NCBI RefSeq assembly: GCF_014190915.1
Contig: NZ_JACHVU010000002.1
Span: 372,001 to 436,000, forward strand
Length of the DNA: 64,000 nucleotides
Direction: 5' to 3'
Origin: Mycolicibacterium iranicum
GTDB taxonomy: Bacteria; Actinomycetota; Actinomycetes; Mycobacteriales; Mycobacteriaceae
The translations under genes were made by a program, and so were the position numbers. Positions within the stretch are counted from its first letter, which is position 1; the number at the start of each line of letters is the position of its first letter. Below are positions 42,694 to 51,312 of this stretch, piece after piece. The notes beneath the pieces were generated by a model. It was given only the letters and a program-made list of their open reading frames with translations. It had not been told where the DNA came from and did not search any database.

Positions 42694-43656
42694 ATGCATT
42701 CTGTGGCCGTCCTCGCGGTCCCCGACGTCATCGCGTACGACCTGACCATGGCCGTCGAGACCTTCGGTCGCGTGCCGCTCCCCAACGGGGACAACGGGTA
42801 TCAGGTGCGGGTGTGCGGCACCCAGCCGGTCGTCACCGCCGGGCCACTGCGCATCGGCACCGACCACAGCCTCGACGACCTGGCCGGGGCGGACACCGTC
42901 ATCGTCCCCGGCCGCAACGACGTGTCCGCCGAGACGCCGCCCGAGGTGATCGCCGCGCTGCGGGCCGCGCACGAGGCCGGCGCCCGGATCGCGTCGATCT
43001 GCGCCGGCGCGTTCCTCCTGGCCGCCACCGGACTGCTCGACGGCAAGCGGGCCACCACGCACTGGGCGGCCGCGGACCTGTTCCGCCGCGCGTTCCCCGC
43101 CGTCCGCCTCGACGCCGATGTGCTCTATGTCGACGAGGGCCAGATCGTGAGCTCGGCCGGCGCCTCCGCAGGACTCGACCTGTGCCTGCACCTCGTGCAG
43201 CGCGACCACGGCGCCGCCGTCGCGGCCACCGCCGCCAAGATCGCGGTCGCGCCGCTGCATCGCAGCGGGGGTCAGGCGCAGTTCATCGTGCGTAATCAGT
43301 TGCCGCTCAGTGCCATCGGTGGTGCCACGGACCTCGACACGGTGCTGGCCTGGATCGAGCAGAACGCCTGCCGGGAGCTGACGCTGGCCGACATCGCGCG
43401 TGAGGCGTCGATGAGTGTGCGGACCCTGAGCCCCCGGTTCCAGGCGGAGACCGGTCAGTCGCCGATGCAGTGGCTCACCGGGGTTCGCGTGCGCCACGCG
43501 CAGGAGATGCTGGAGAGCACCTCGCGCAGCGTCGAACGCATCGGACGCGACGTGGGTTTCTCGTCGGCGGCGAATTTCCGCGACCAGTTCCGCCGTCTCA
43601 GCGGGGTACCGCCCGCGGTGTACCGCAGCACATTCCGGGAGCGCGCCGCGTCCTGA
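42694..43656 (+). CDS. GlxA-family AraC-type transcriptional regulator
   Basis: A 320-residue regulator. The N-terminal DJ-1/PfpI-like sensor has VLAVPDVIAYDLTMAVE and IASICAGAFLLAATGLLDG (Cys elbow). The C-terminal AraC HTH has LTLADIAREASMSVRTLSP and RIGRDVGFSSAANFRDQF. GlxA-type activators control nearby catabolic or stress genes; the DJ-1/PfpI gene pair upstream is the likely target, since the fold is shared. ATG 42694 is chosen; a TTG 9 bp earlier is possible. Confidence 0.85.
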   Translation: MHSVAVLAVPDVIAYDLTMAVETFGRVPLPNGDNGYQVRVCGTQPVVTAGPLRIGTDHSLDDLAGADTVIVPGRNDVSAETPPEVIAALRAAHEAGARIASICAGAFLLAATGLLDGKRATTHWAAADLFRRAFPAVRLDADVLYVDEGQIVSSAGASAGLDLCLHLVQRDHGAAVAATAAKIAVAPLHRSGGQAQFIVRNQLPLSAIGGATDLDTVLAWIEQNACRELTLADIAREASMSVRTLSPRFQAETGQSPMQWLTGVRVRHAQEMLESTSRSVERIGRDVGFSSAANFRDQFRRLSGVPPAVYRSTFRERAAS

Positions 43657-43725
43657 CCGGATACCGGCGACGGTTGGCCGACCGGCCACTGGTGACGTCC
43701 CCGCAGGTTTGCCAGGCTGGACCGT

Positions 43726-44376
43726 ATGGACGACACACTCACCTGGAACCTTCCCGACACCGAGATCTGCTCGGCAGCATGGCAGCTCGCCTTCGAGGTT
43801 TCCCCGGACGTGCTGGTCAACCACTGCGTGCGCAGCTACCTGTTCGCCCGCGAGCTCGCGGCGGCCGACGGTCTGCGCGCCGGCGCCGACTACGACGACG
43901 AACTGGTGTTCCTGGGGTGCCTCCTGCACGACCTCGGCCTGACCGAGATCGGGCGCGGGGAACAGCGTTTCGAGGTGGAGGGCGCCGACGCTGCGGCCCG
44001 GTTCCTGCGGGAGAGGGGACTGGCCGAGGAGCGCACCACCGTCGTCTGGCAGGCCATCGCGCTGCACGCCAGTGTCGGCCTGGCGCACCGCTTCGGCGCC
44101 GATCAGGCCGTCACCTTCCGCGGGATCACGCTGGACATCGACGGACGGGAGGCCGACCGGTTGTCACCCGGGTTCGTCGAGCGGGTCCATGCTGAATGGC
44201 CACGCCACGACTTCGGTTACGCGCTTGCCGACCTCATCGCCGACGGCACCAGGACCGACCCGAGGAAGGCGCCACCGTTCTCGCTGCCCGGTCATCTACA
44301 CGGACTGATCAACGGCGAGCCGATCACGTTCTTCGACGTTATCGACGGCGCGCCCTGGGGTGACCGGTCACACTGA
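43726..44376 (+). CDS. HD-domain phosphohydrolase-like protein
   Basis: A 216-residue protein with HD-superfamily metal motifs: [14 protein letters not shown] (first His), [13 protein letters not shown] (HD pair, about residue 66) and [11 protein letters not shown]. This matches the cyanamide hydratase-like HD subgroup. Such enzymes hydrolyse phosphate esters or hydrate small nitriles. It lies 69 bp after the GlxA regulator on the same strand, so it may be one of its targets. The 3' end overlaps the convergent ilvD gene by 9 bp. Confidence 0.8.
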   Translation: MDDTLTWNLPDTEICSAAWQLAFEVSPDVLVNHCVRSYLFARELAAADGLRAGADYDDELVFLGCLLHDLGLTEIGRGEQRFEVEGADAAARFLRERGLAEERTTVVWQAIALHASVGLAHRFGADQAVTFRGITLDIDGREADRLSPGFVERVHAEWPRHDFGYALADLIADGTRTDPRKAPPFSLPGHLHGLINGEPITFFDVIDGAPWGDRSH

Positions 44377-46212
44377 GTCCACGTCGCGCACCGCACCCTT
44401 GTCCGCCGAGAGGGCTAGCGCGGCATAGGCTCTCAGCGCCGTTGACACCACTCGGTGCCGGTGGCGCGGCCGGTATCCGCCCGTGGCCTCCAGCGCTGCG
44501 CGGCGGCGTTCGAGTTCGTCGTCGGCGACCTCCACGTCGATGGTGCGCTGCGGGATGTCGATAGTGATGCGGTCGCCGTTCTCGACGAGCGCGATCGTGC
44601 CCCCCGCGGCGGCCTCGGGCGAGATGTGCCCGATCGACAGCCCCGACGACCCACCGGAGAACCGTCCGTCGGTGACCAGGGCACACACCCCGCCCAGCCC
44701 GCGGCCCTTCAAGAACGAGGTGGGGTAGAGCATTTCCTGCATACCGGGGCCACCTTTCGGGCCCTCATAGCGCACCACGACGACGTCGCCCGCTGCCACC
44801 CTGCCGCCCAGGATCGCGTCGACGGCATCCTCCTGGGACTCGACCACCACGGCCGGGCCGGTGAACGTCAGGATGGACGGGTCGACACCCGCGGTCTTGA
44901 CGATGCAGCCGTCCACCGCCAGATTGCCGCGCAGCACCGCGAGCCCACCGTCCTCGGAGTAGGCGTGTCGCACGTCGCGGATGCAGCCGCCGGCGGCGTC
45001 GGTGTCCAGGGTGTCCCAGCGCTCGGATTGCGAGAACGCCGACGCCGAGCGCACGCATCCCGGGGCCGCGTGGAACATCTCGACTGCCTCGTCGGAGGCG
45101 GTACCGCCGCGGATGTCCCAGCGCCGCAGCCACTCTGATAGCGACCCGGCGTGCACGGAGTGCACGGTGTCGTGCAGGTGCCCGCCGCGCCACAGCTCGC
45201 CGAGGATGGCGGGGATGCCGCCGGCGCGGTGCACGTCCTCCATCAGGTAGTGGCCGTTGGGCGCGACCTTGCACAGGCACGGGATCGCCCGGCTGCGCTT
45301 CTCGATGTCTTCGAGGGTGTAGTCCAGTTCGGCTTCGCGGGCCGCGGCCAGCAGGTGCAGGATCGTGTTCGTCGAACCGCCCATCGCGATGTCCATCGCC
45401 ATCGCGTTGTCGAACGCGTCCCGGTTCGCGATCGCCCGCGGTAGCACGCTCGCATCGTCCTCGTCGTAGTACCGCCGGCACAGGTCCATCACCGTCGCGC
45501 CCGCGTTCTCGTACAGCGCGCGGCGAGCGGTGTGGGTCGCCAGCACGGAGCCGTTGCCCGGCAACGCCAACCCCAGTGCCTCGGTCAGACAGTTCATCGA
45601 GTTGGCAGTGAACATGCCCGAACACGATCCGCACGTAGGGCAGGCCGACTCCTCGATGCGCGCGAGATCGGGGTCGGACACGGCGGCGTCGGCCGAGTCG
45701 GCGATCGCGCTGATGAGGTTCAGGCGGGTCCGCACCGTGCCGTCGACCAGCACCGCCGTGCCGCCCTCCATCGGCCCACCGGAGACGAACACCGTCGGGA
45801 TGTCCAGCCGCAGCACAGCCATGAGCATGCCCGGAGTGATCTTGTCGCAGTTCGAGATACACACCATCGCATCGGCGCAGTGGGCGTTGACCATGTACTC
45901 GACGGAGTCGGCGATCAGCTCGCGGCTGGGCAGCGAGTACAGCATGCCGCGGTGACCCATCGCGATGCCGTCGTCGACGGCGATGGTGTTGAACTCCCGC
46001 GGCACCCCGCCGGCGGCGGTGATGGCCTCCGACACGATCCGGCCCACCGGCTGCAGATGGGTGTGCCCCGGCACGAACTCCGTGAAGCTGTTGGCCACGG
46101 CGATGATCGGCTTGCCGATGTCGGCGCCGGCCACCCCCGCGGCGCGCAGCAGCGACCGCGCGCCCGCCATGTTCCGTCCGTGTGTGACCGTTCGCGACCT
46201 CAGTTCCGGCAT
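44368..46212 (-). CDS. ilvD: Dihydroxy-acid dehydratase
   Basis: A 614-residue enzyme of branched-chain amino-acid synthesis that converts 2,3-dihydroxy-isovalerate to the keto acid. The iron-sulfur cluster Cys residues are visible in [11 protein letters not shown] and [20 protein letters not shown]; the C-terminal GRFSGGSSG and [12 protein letters not shown] motifs are those of IlvD/Edd. The length matches the family. The upstream region is shared with a divergent HTH regulator and holds a palindrome at 46263-46279. Confidence 0.93.
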   Translation of the reverse strand: MPELRSRTVTHGRNMAGARSLLRAAGVAGADIGKPIIAVANSFTEFVPGHTHLQPVGRIVSEAITAAGGVPREFNTIAVDDGIAMGHRGMLYSLPSRELIADSVEYMVNAHCADAMVCISNCDKITPGMLMAVLRLDIPTVFVSGGPMEGGTAVLVDGTVRTRLNLISAIADSADAAVSDPDLARIEESACPTCGSCSGMFTANSMNCLTEALGLALPGNGSVLATHTARRALYENAGATVMDLCRRYYDEDDASVLPRAIANRDAFDNAMAMDIAMGGSTNTILHLLAAAREAELDYTLEDIEKRSRAIPCLCKVAPNGHYLMEDVHRAGGIPAILGELWRGGHLHDTVHSVHAGSLSEWLRRWDIRGGTASDEAVEMFHAAPGCVRSASAFSQSERWDTLDTDAAGGCIRDVRHAYSEDGGLAVLRGNLAVDGCIVKTAGVDPSILTFTGPAVVVESQEDAVDAILGGRVAAGDVVVVRYEGPKGGPGMQEMLYPTSFLKGRGLGGVCALVTDGRFSGGSSGLSIGHISPEAAAGGTIALVENGDRITIDIPQRTIDVEVADDELERRRAALEATGGYRPRHRHRVVSTALRAYAALALSADKGAVRDVDSV

Positions 46213-46262
46213 GTCCTCCAGGGTGAATCGGGCAGCCGGTCAGCGGAAGTCGGCGCCGATAC

Positions 46263-46279
46263 TAGTAGTGGTACTACTA
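46263..46279. promoter_or_regulatory. Palindrome between ilvD and HTH regulator
   Basis: TAGTAGT-GGT-ACTACTA is a perfect 7+7 bp palindrome, 12 bp upstream of the regulator's GTG and 50 bp upstream of ilvD. It is a good candidate operator for the adjacent HTH/MmyB-like protein. Confidence 0.6.
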
Positions 46280-46291
46280 CCCTCGGATACC

Positions 46292-47128
46292 GTGGCTCCT
46301 ACGGACAGGCGCGCGCAGCAACGCCTCGCTCTCGGCGAGTTCCTGCGCGCCCGCCGCGAAGCGGTCCGGCGCTCGGAGGTGGGTCTGCCGGAACTGCCGC
46401 GGTCGCGCACCAGCGGCCTGCGCCGCGAGGAGGTCTCCGTGCAGGCCGGCGTCAGCGTCACCTGGTACACGTGGCTGGAGCAGGGACGCGACATCAACCC
46501 GTCCAAACAGGTGCTCGACGCCGTCGCGCGCGCCCTGCGGTTGTCGCCCGGCGAGCACGAATACGTGCTGAGCCTCGGTGGTTACGTCGTCGACCCGTCC
46601 CTGCCAGACGGTCCGCTGCCGCCGCAGATCCAGCACTTCCTGGACGCGCTGGCCGGCTATCCGGCGTTCGCGATCCGACCGGACTGGAGCATCGCGGCGT
46701 GGAACGCCGCCTACGTTGCGCTGTACCCCCACATCGAGCGGGTGCCCGAAGACGAGCGCAACCTGCTGTGGCTGGTGTTCATGGACCCGCACATCCGTGA
46801 GCTGTTGCCCGACTGGGATAACGACAGCCGACGGTTCCTGGCCGAGTTCCGTGCCGACACCGGCCCGCGGGTGGGGGAGCCGTCCCACACCGCGCTGGTG
46901 TCCCGGCTGGTGGATTCGAGCCAGCATTTCGCCGCGGCGTGGCGTTCGACCACCATCGAGCGGTTCACCTCACGCGAGCGGCGCTTCCGGCACCCGGTGG
47001 CCGGCGAGCTGCGCCTCGAGCATCATCAGGTGGCGCCGGTCGACGTTCCCGACGTGCAGATCGTCGCCTATCTGCCGGAGCCGGGTTCGGTTGCGGCAGA
47101 GCGGCTCCGGCTACTGATCGACGGTTGA
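46292..47128 (+). CDS. XRE-type HTH regulator with MmyB-like ligand domain
   Basis: A 278-residue regulator. The N-terminal XRE HTH (LGEFLRARREAV, LRREEVSVQAGVSVTWYTWL, QVLDAVARALRLSP) is followed by an MmyB-like PAS-type ligand domain (FAIRPDWSIAAWNAAYVAL, LLWLVFMDPHIREL). Proteins of this family repress a neighbouring enzyme and respond to small lipophilic ligands. The GTG 46292 lies just after the palindrome and decides the start. Its 3' end overlaps the convergent TetR gene by 18 bp. Control of ilvD is possible by position but not proved. Confidence 0.8.
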   Translation: MAPTDRRAQQRLALGEFLRARREAVRRSEVGLPELPRSRTSGLRREEVSVQAGVSVTWYTWLEQGRDINPSKQVLDAVARALRLSPGEHEYVLSLGGYVVDPSLPDGPLPPQIQHFLDALAGYPAFAIRPDWSIAAWNAAYVALYPHIERVPEDERNLLWLVFMDPHIRELLPDWDNDSRRFLAEFRADTGPRVGEPSHTALVSRLVDSSQHFAAAWRSTTIERFTSRERRFRHPVAGELRLEHHQVAPVDVPDVQIVAYLPEPGSVAAERLRLLIDG

Positions 47129-47686
47129 GACGGCGCGGCAGACCAGGTCGGCGACCGTCTCGCAGTACGCGTCGTCCACCGCCTCGCCGGTGTACAGCGC
47201 CCGCATGTTGATGGGGGCGAAGAGCAGCTCCAGCGCGGTGGCGTGGTCGACGTCCTCGCGAAGCTCGCCGCGCCGCCGGGCTTGGTCGAACACCCGGCCC
47301 AGGCTGCTCGCCCGGGTCCGCCACGCCGTGCGCCGGACGCCGACGCTGGCGATGTGGGTGTCGGCGATGAGATGCCCGCCGTGGAGTTTGCGCCCCTCCT
47401 CCGACGTCACCATCCCGGCCATGCGTTGGGCCAGCGCGAAGAGATCGGTGCGCAGCGAACCGGTGTCGGGCAGCGGGGTGTCGTAACCCGGCCGCTGGGC
47501 CAGCGCATCGAGGATGAGGTCCTCCGGATCGGGCCAGTGCTGTCGGATCACCGCCAGGTCGAGCCCGTGGCGGTCGGCCATCGCGCCGGCGTCGAAGCGG
47601 TCGATGCCCCATCGAGCGAGCTCATCGTGGACGGCGGCGACGATCCGGTGTCGATCGTCGTCCGCCAATGAGTGCTCGACCGTCAT
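47111..47686 (-). CDS. TetR-like regulator with weak HTH
   Basis: A 191-residue protein with the TetR size and layout: HRIVAAVHDELARWGIDRFD then RHGLDLAVIRQHWPDPEDLI at the position of the HTH, and a C-terminal TetR_C-like domain (ALELLFAPINMRALYTG). The HTH deviates from consensus. ATG 47686 has GGGGAGG about 10 nt upstream, preferred over ATG 47722. No adjacent operator or target is obvious. Confidence 0.75.
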   Translation of the reverse strand: MTVEHSLADDDRHRIVAAVHDELARWGIDRFDAGAMADRHGLDLAVIRQHWPDPEDLILDALAQRPGYDTPLPDTGSLRTDLFALAQRMAGMVTSEEGRKLHGGHLIADTHIASVGVRRTAWRTRASSLGRVFDQARRRGELREDVDHATALELLFAPINMRALYTGEAVDDAYCETVADLVCRAVSTVDQ

Positions 47687-47790
47687 CAGTGCATGCCTCC
47701 CCTGGGTAGGTTCCGCATCCACGATGCCACAGCGCGGTACGCGCGCTTTCCGCTTTTTTGCTGAGCCGCGGTACAGCGGTATCCCCGGAC

Positions 47791-48144
47791 CTATGCCGCC
47801 AGCCGCTCGGGCAGGCTACTCGGCTGTCGGGCCGCGATCTCCGACTTCTGCACGGCGGTGGGGCGATAGGCGGCGAGGTAGCGCGCGATCTGAGCTGTCT
47901 TCACCGGCTGCGCCCAGATGTTCGCGCCTTCGAGGGGGGTGTCCCCCTCGTGCGTTGCTGCCGTCGTCCTGGCGCCGGCGCGGAAGCCGTACGCGGCGGC
48001 GACGAGGAGGACGGCGAGTGCGCCGCCCACGGCCCCGGCCAGGTAGCTGTCGACGGCGAGGGCGTACACGAACGTGCCGAGCGCCACGAAGCTCAGCAGC
48101 AGGCACAGGTAAGCGATGTAGGTCAGCGACGGGCGTCTGGACAT
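47791..48144 (-). CDS. Small two-helix membrane protein
   Basis: A 117-residue protein starting MSRRPSLTYIAYLCLLLSF. Two membrane helices (YIAYLCLLLSFVALGTFVYAL and LAGAVGGALAVLLVAAAYGF) precede a cytosolic tail of about 60 residues. No motif is recognised. It is divergent from a TetR gene across about 100 bp that hold tandem palindromes, so it is the likely target of that regulator. Confidence 0.7.
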   Translation of the reverse strand: MSRRPSLTYIAYLCLLLSFVALGTFVYALAVDSYLAGAVGGALAVLLVAAAYGFRAGARTTAATHEGDTPLEGANIWAQPVKTAQIARYLAAYRPTAVQKSEIAARQPSSLPERLAA

Positions 48145-48163
48145 GGAACCTCCTTCAGAACAA

Positions 48164-48199
48164 CGCTACGCGTATCGTAGCGCTACGCTAAGTGTAGCG
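48164..48199. promoter_or_regulatory. Tandem TetR-type operators
   Basis: CGCTACG-N5-CGTAGCG (48164-48182) is followed by CGCTAC-N7-GTAGCG (48181-48199). The two palindromes overlap by 2 bp, lie between divergent genes and are most likely bound by the TetR protein at 48242. Confidence 0.65.
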
Positions 48200-48241
48200 T
48201 TGCGATCTCCGGAGTTATTCCGATGGCGGAAGGGCGGACGT

Positions 48242-48781
48242 GTGCGACGCAACGTCGAGGACGACATCAGCGAGACGACGTTGGAACTGCTGCGCACGAA
48301 GGGGCCGCGGTCGGTCACCGTCGAGGCCGTGACAGCACGCTCAGGCATCGCGAAAACCACGATCTACCGTCGGTACAGCGATCGCCGGGCCATGCTGTCG
48401 GCGGCGCTGTCGGCCGTCGCGGCACCCGAATCACCGGACGAGAACAGCGATCCGGCCGACCGGGTCCGCTGGGTGATCACGAACGCGGTCAGGGCGGTCG
48501 AGGACGGCATCGGCTTCGGCGGTTTCGCCGCCCTCCTCACCGACGAGGACCCCGAGTTCACCGCGGTGTTCCGGAAGATCCTGGCCGACCAGAGGGCCGA
48601 ACTGGAAGCGGTCATCGACGCGGGCAGGGCCGCAGGCACCCTGCGTGCGGACGTGGACGCCGCAACGCTGATCGACGCGGTGGTCGGCGCCTACTCCGCG
48701 GAGCGGGCACGTACCGGCGCGGTTGCCCCGGGCTGGGAGAAGCGACTGTTCGCGCTCTTCTGGCCCGCCGTGCGGGTCTGA
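48242..48781 (+). CDS. TetR-family regulator
   Basis: A 179-residue TetR regulator. The HTH reads ISETTLELLRTKGPRSVTVE then RSGIAKTTIYRRYSDRRAM. GTG 48242 is chosen because longer frames run back through the operator; GGAAGG lies upstream. The palindromes at 48164-48199 and the divergent small membrane protein are its likely site and target. It converges with selD, 5 bp apart. Confidence 0.8.
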   Translation: MRRNVEDDISETTLELLRTKGPRSVTVEAVTARSGIAKTTIYRRYSDRRAMLSAALSAVAAPESPDENSDPADRVRWVITNAVRAVEDGIGFGGFAALLTDEDPEFTAVFRKILADQRAELEAVIDAGRAAGTLRADVDAATLIDAVVGAYSAERARTGAVAPGWEKRLFALFWPAVRV

Positions 48782-48786
48782 CCGAC

Positions 48787-49791
48787 CTAGCGGACGACGA
48801 TCGTGTGCTCCCCGCGCGGACGCAGCTCACCGATGACCGGCGCCCCGGGGATCTCGCCGGCGATCAGCAGGCCGCCCGAGGTCTGTGCGTCGGCGAGCAG
48901 CAGCGCCTCGTCCTCGCCGATCGCGGACAGGTCGACGTGCGGTGCCACCCACTCGAGGTTGCGGCGGGTCCCGCCGCTGACGTAGCCGGCGGCGAGGGCC
49001 TCGCGGGCGCCGTCCACGTAGGGCACCGCCGACGCGTCGACGACCGCCGTGACACCGCTGGCGCGCGCCAGCTTGTGCAGGTGGCCAAGCAGGCCGAAAC
49101 CCGTCACGTCCGTGGCGCATTCGGCACCTGCGCGCAGAGCGGCCGCTGAGGCCTCGGCGTTCAGTGTGGTCATCACGGCGATGGCCTCCTCGAAGCGCTC
49201 ACCGGTGGCCTTGTGCCTGCTGTTGAGCACGCCGATACCCAGCGGCTTGGTCAGCGACAGCGGGATGCCGGGCCGTCCGGAGTCGTTGCGCAGCAGCCGA
49301 TCCGGATCGGCGATACCGGTCACGGCGAGGCCGTACTTCGGTTCGGGGTCGTCGACGCTGTGCCCGCCCGCGAGGTGGCAGCCGGCGCTGGAGCAGATGT
49401 CGAGGCCGCCGCGCAGCGTCTCGGCCGCCAGCTCGAACGGCAGCGTGTCCCGCGGCCAGCCCAGCAGATTGACGGCCACCACCGGCCGGCCGCCCATGGC
49501 GTAGACATCCGAGAGCGCGTTGGCCGCCGCGATGCGGCCCCAGTCGTAGGCGTCGTCGACCACGGGGGTGAAGAAGTCCGTCGTCGCGATCAGCGCCGTC
49601 CCGCCCTCGATCCGCACCGCGGCAGCGTCGTCACCGTCGTCGAGGCCCACCAGCAGCTCGCCGACCGGGTCCACGGGGGTCGCTCTGGTCAGCCCGCGGA
49701 CCACCTCTTCGAGCTCACCGGGCGGGATCTTGCAGGCGCATCCGCCACCGTGCGCGAACTGGGTGAGGCGATAAGTCGCTGGGGAAGCCAT
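48787..49791 (-). CDS. selD: Selenide, water dikinase
   Basis: A 334-residue ATP-dependent enzyme making selenophosphate, the selenium donor for selenocysteine. Motifs include GGGCACKIPPGEL (active-site Cys and Lys; Cys, not Sec), TTDFFTPVVDDAYDWG, ANALSDVYAMGG, AGGHSVDDPEPKYG and ECATDVTGFGLLGH. ATG 49791 is chosen (49800 is possible); longer frames would run through the tRNA-Sec gene. It faces selA, with tRNA-Sec in the 222-bp gap between them, so the whole selenocysteine machinery is in one place. Confidence 0.93.
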   Translation of the reverse strand: MASPATYRLTQFAHGGGCACKIPPGELEEVVRGLTRATPVDPVGELLVGLDDGDDAAAVRIEGGTALIATTDFFTPVVDDAYDWGRIAAANALSDVYAMGGRPVVAVNLLGWPRDTLPFELAAETLRGGLDICSSAGCHLAGGHSVDDPEPKYGLAVTGIADPDRLLRNDSGRPGIPLSLTKPLGIGVLNSRHKATGERFEEAIAVMTTLNAEASAAALRAGAECATDVTGFGLLGHLHKLARASGVTAVVDASAVPYVDGAREALAAGYVSGGTRRNLEWVAPHVDLSAIGEDEALLLADAQTSGGLLIAGEIPGAPVIGELRPRGEHTIVVR

Positions 49792-49831
49792 GGCGTCCAT
49801 GCTGCCCTGCCATGATGGACCCATGGCCCAG

Positions 49832-49926
49832 GGAGGCGTATTCGGTCTGGTGACCGGCACGATCTTCAAAATCGCTGAGCGGCAGTTTCTGTCGCTGGCG
49901 GGTTCGATTCCCGTCCGCCTCCGCCA
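49832..49926 (+). tRNA. selC: tRNA-Sec (anticodon TCA)
   Basis: A 95-nt tRNA with encoded CCA. The acceptor stem pairs GGAGGCG with CGCCTCC, with G as discriminator. The anticodon loop is CTTCAAA, with anticodon TCA reading UGA. The T arm is GCGGG-TTCGATT-CCCGT. The long variable arm pairs AGCGGCAG with CTGTCGCT around a TTT loop, as required for selenocysteine tRNA. It lies between selD and selA. Confidence 0.95.
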
Positions 49927-50013
49927 TTTCCCCGCGATTTCGGTGTACTCGGTCACGCTCACGTTGACCAACGACACCGAAATCCCGGCGGGGGACGAGC
50001 GGGTGGAGGCCGC

Positions 50014-51312
50014 GTGACCGACGCCCGCCGGCGCGTGCCGCGCACCGATGCGCTGCTGGCCGACCCCCGCCTGGCCGACGCCGAGCGCAGACTGGGCCGG
50101 GCCTTGGTCAAGCGTGCGATCACGACCGCCCAGCAGCAGGCCAGGGCGGGCGAGATCAGTCCCGAGGAGGTCGCCGACCGCGCCGTGGCCGCGCTACCGG
50201 TCAGCGCCGCGAGCCTGCGGCCGGTCATCAACGCGACGGGCGTGGTGGTGCACACCAACCTCGGCCGGGCACCGCTGTCGGCCGCCGCCGTCGAGGCCAT
50301 CGTCACCGCCAGCGGCGCCACCGACGTCGAGTTCGACCTCGACACGGGCAGACGGGCCCGGCGCGGCCGCGGCGCGTTGGCCGCGCTGGCCGAGGCCGTG
50401 CCGTCGGCCGGGGGTGTGCACGTGGTGAACAACAATGCCGCCGCGCTGCTGCTGACAGCGATGACCCTGGCGCCGGGCCGCGAGATGATCGTCAGCCGCG
50501 GCGAGCTGATCGAGATCGGCGACGGATTTCGGCTCCCCGCACTGATGGAGTCGACGGGGGCCCGCATCCGCGAGGTCGGCACCACCAACCGCACCCATCT
50601 GCGCGACTACGCCGACGCCCTGGGCCCCGACACCGGCTTCATCCTGAAGGTGCACCCGTCGAATTACCTTGTCAGCGGCTTCACCTCGCAGGTCACCGTC
50701 CGCGAACTGGCGCAACTGGTGCAGGGTGAGGGCGGAGGTGCCGTGCCGCTCGTGGTCGACATCGGGTCCGGACTGCTGACGCCGCACCCGCTCATGCCCG
50801 ACGAACCCGACGCCACCACCGTGCTGCGCCACGGCGCCGACCTGGTGACCGCGAGCGGGGACAAATTGCTCGGCGGTCCGCAGGCGGGGCTGCTGTTCGG
50901 TGCCGCCGAGCTGATCGAGAAGCTGCGCCGCCACCCCGCCGCCCGCGCGCTGCGGGTCGACAAGCTGACATTGGCCGCGCTGGAGGCGACGCTGCTCGGG
51001 CCGCCCGCACCCGTGGCGCAGGCGCTGGACGCCGACGTCGCCGACCTGAGGGCCCGCGCGGCGCAGCTGGCCGACCAGCTGCCCGACGCCGAGGCCGTCG
51101 ACTGCATCGCGGCCGTCGGCGGGGGTGGGGCACCCGGTGTCGAATTACCCAGTGCGGCAGTGAGTCTGCCGGAGCGCTATGCGGCGGCGCTGCGCGCCGG
51201 TGCCCCCGCGGTCGTGGGACGGCTGGAGAACGGACGCTGCCTGCTCGATCTGCGGACGGTCGCACCCGAGGACGACCCGACCCTGATCGAGGCCGTGCGG
51301 GCATGTTCGTAG
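50014..51312 (+). CDS. selA: L-seryl-tRNA(Sec) selenium transferase
   Basis: A 432-residue PLP enzyme that converts Ser-tRNA(Sec) to Sec-tRNA(Sec) using selenophosphate. It has INATGVVVHTNLGRAPLS near 70, EFDLDTGRRARRG, VNNNAAALLL and the PLP-lysine motif SGDKLLGGPQAGLL (about 288). It is slightly shorter than the E. coli enzyme. The GTG start lies 87 bp after tRNA-Sec. Its end overlaps selB by 10 bp, so the two are translated together. Confidence 0.93.
   Translation: MTDARRRVPRTDALLADPRLADAERRLGRALVKRAITTAQQQARAGEISPEEVADRAVAALPVSAASLRPVINATGVVVHTNLGRAPLSAAAVEAIVTASGATDVEFDLDTGRRARRGRGALAALAEAVPSAGGVHVVNNNAAALLLTAMTLAPGREMIVSRGELIEIGDGFRLPALMESTGARIREVGTTNRTHLRDYADALGPDTGFILKVHPSNYLVSGFTSQVTVRELAQLVQGEGGGAVPLVVDIGSGLLTPHPLMPDEPDATTVLRHGADLVTASGDKLLGGPQAGLLFGAAELIEKLRRHPAARALRVDKLTLAALEATLLGPPAPVAQALDADVADLRARAAQLADQLPDAEAVDCIAAVGGGGAPGVELPSAAVSLPERYAAALRAGAPAVVGRLENGRCLLDLRTVAPEDDPTLIEAVRACS

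Noticed and set aside
49792..49977. Longer N-terminus for SelD
   Set aside because: The extension reads through the tRNA-Sec gene and does not resemble SelD.
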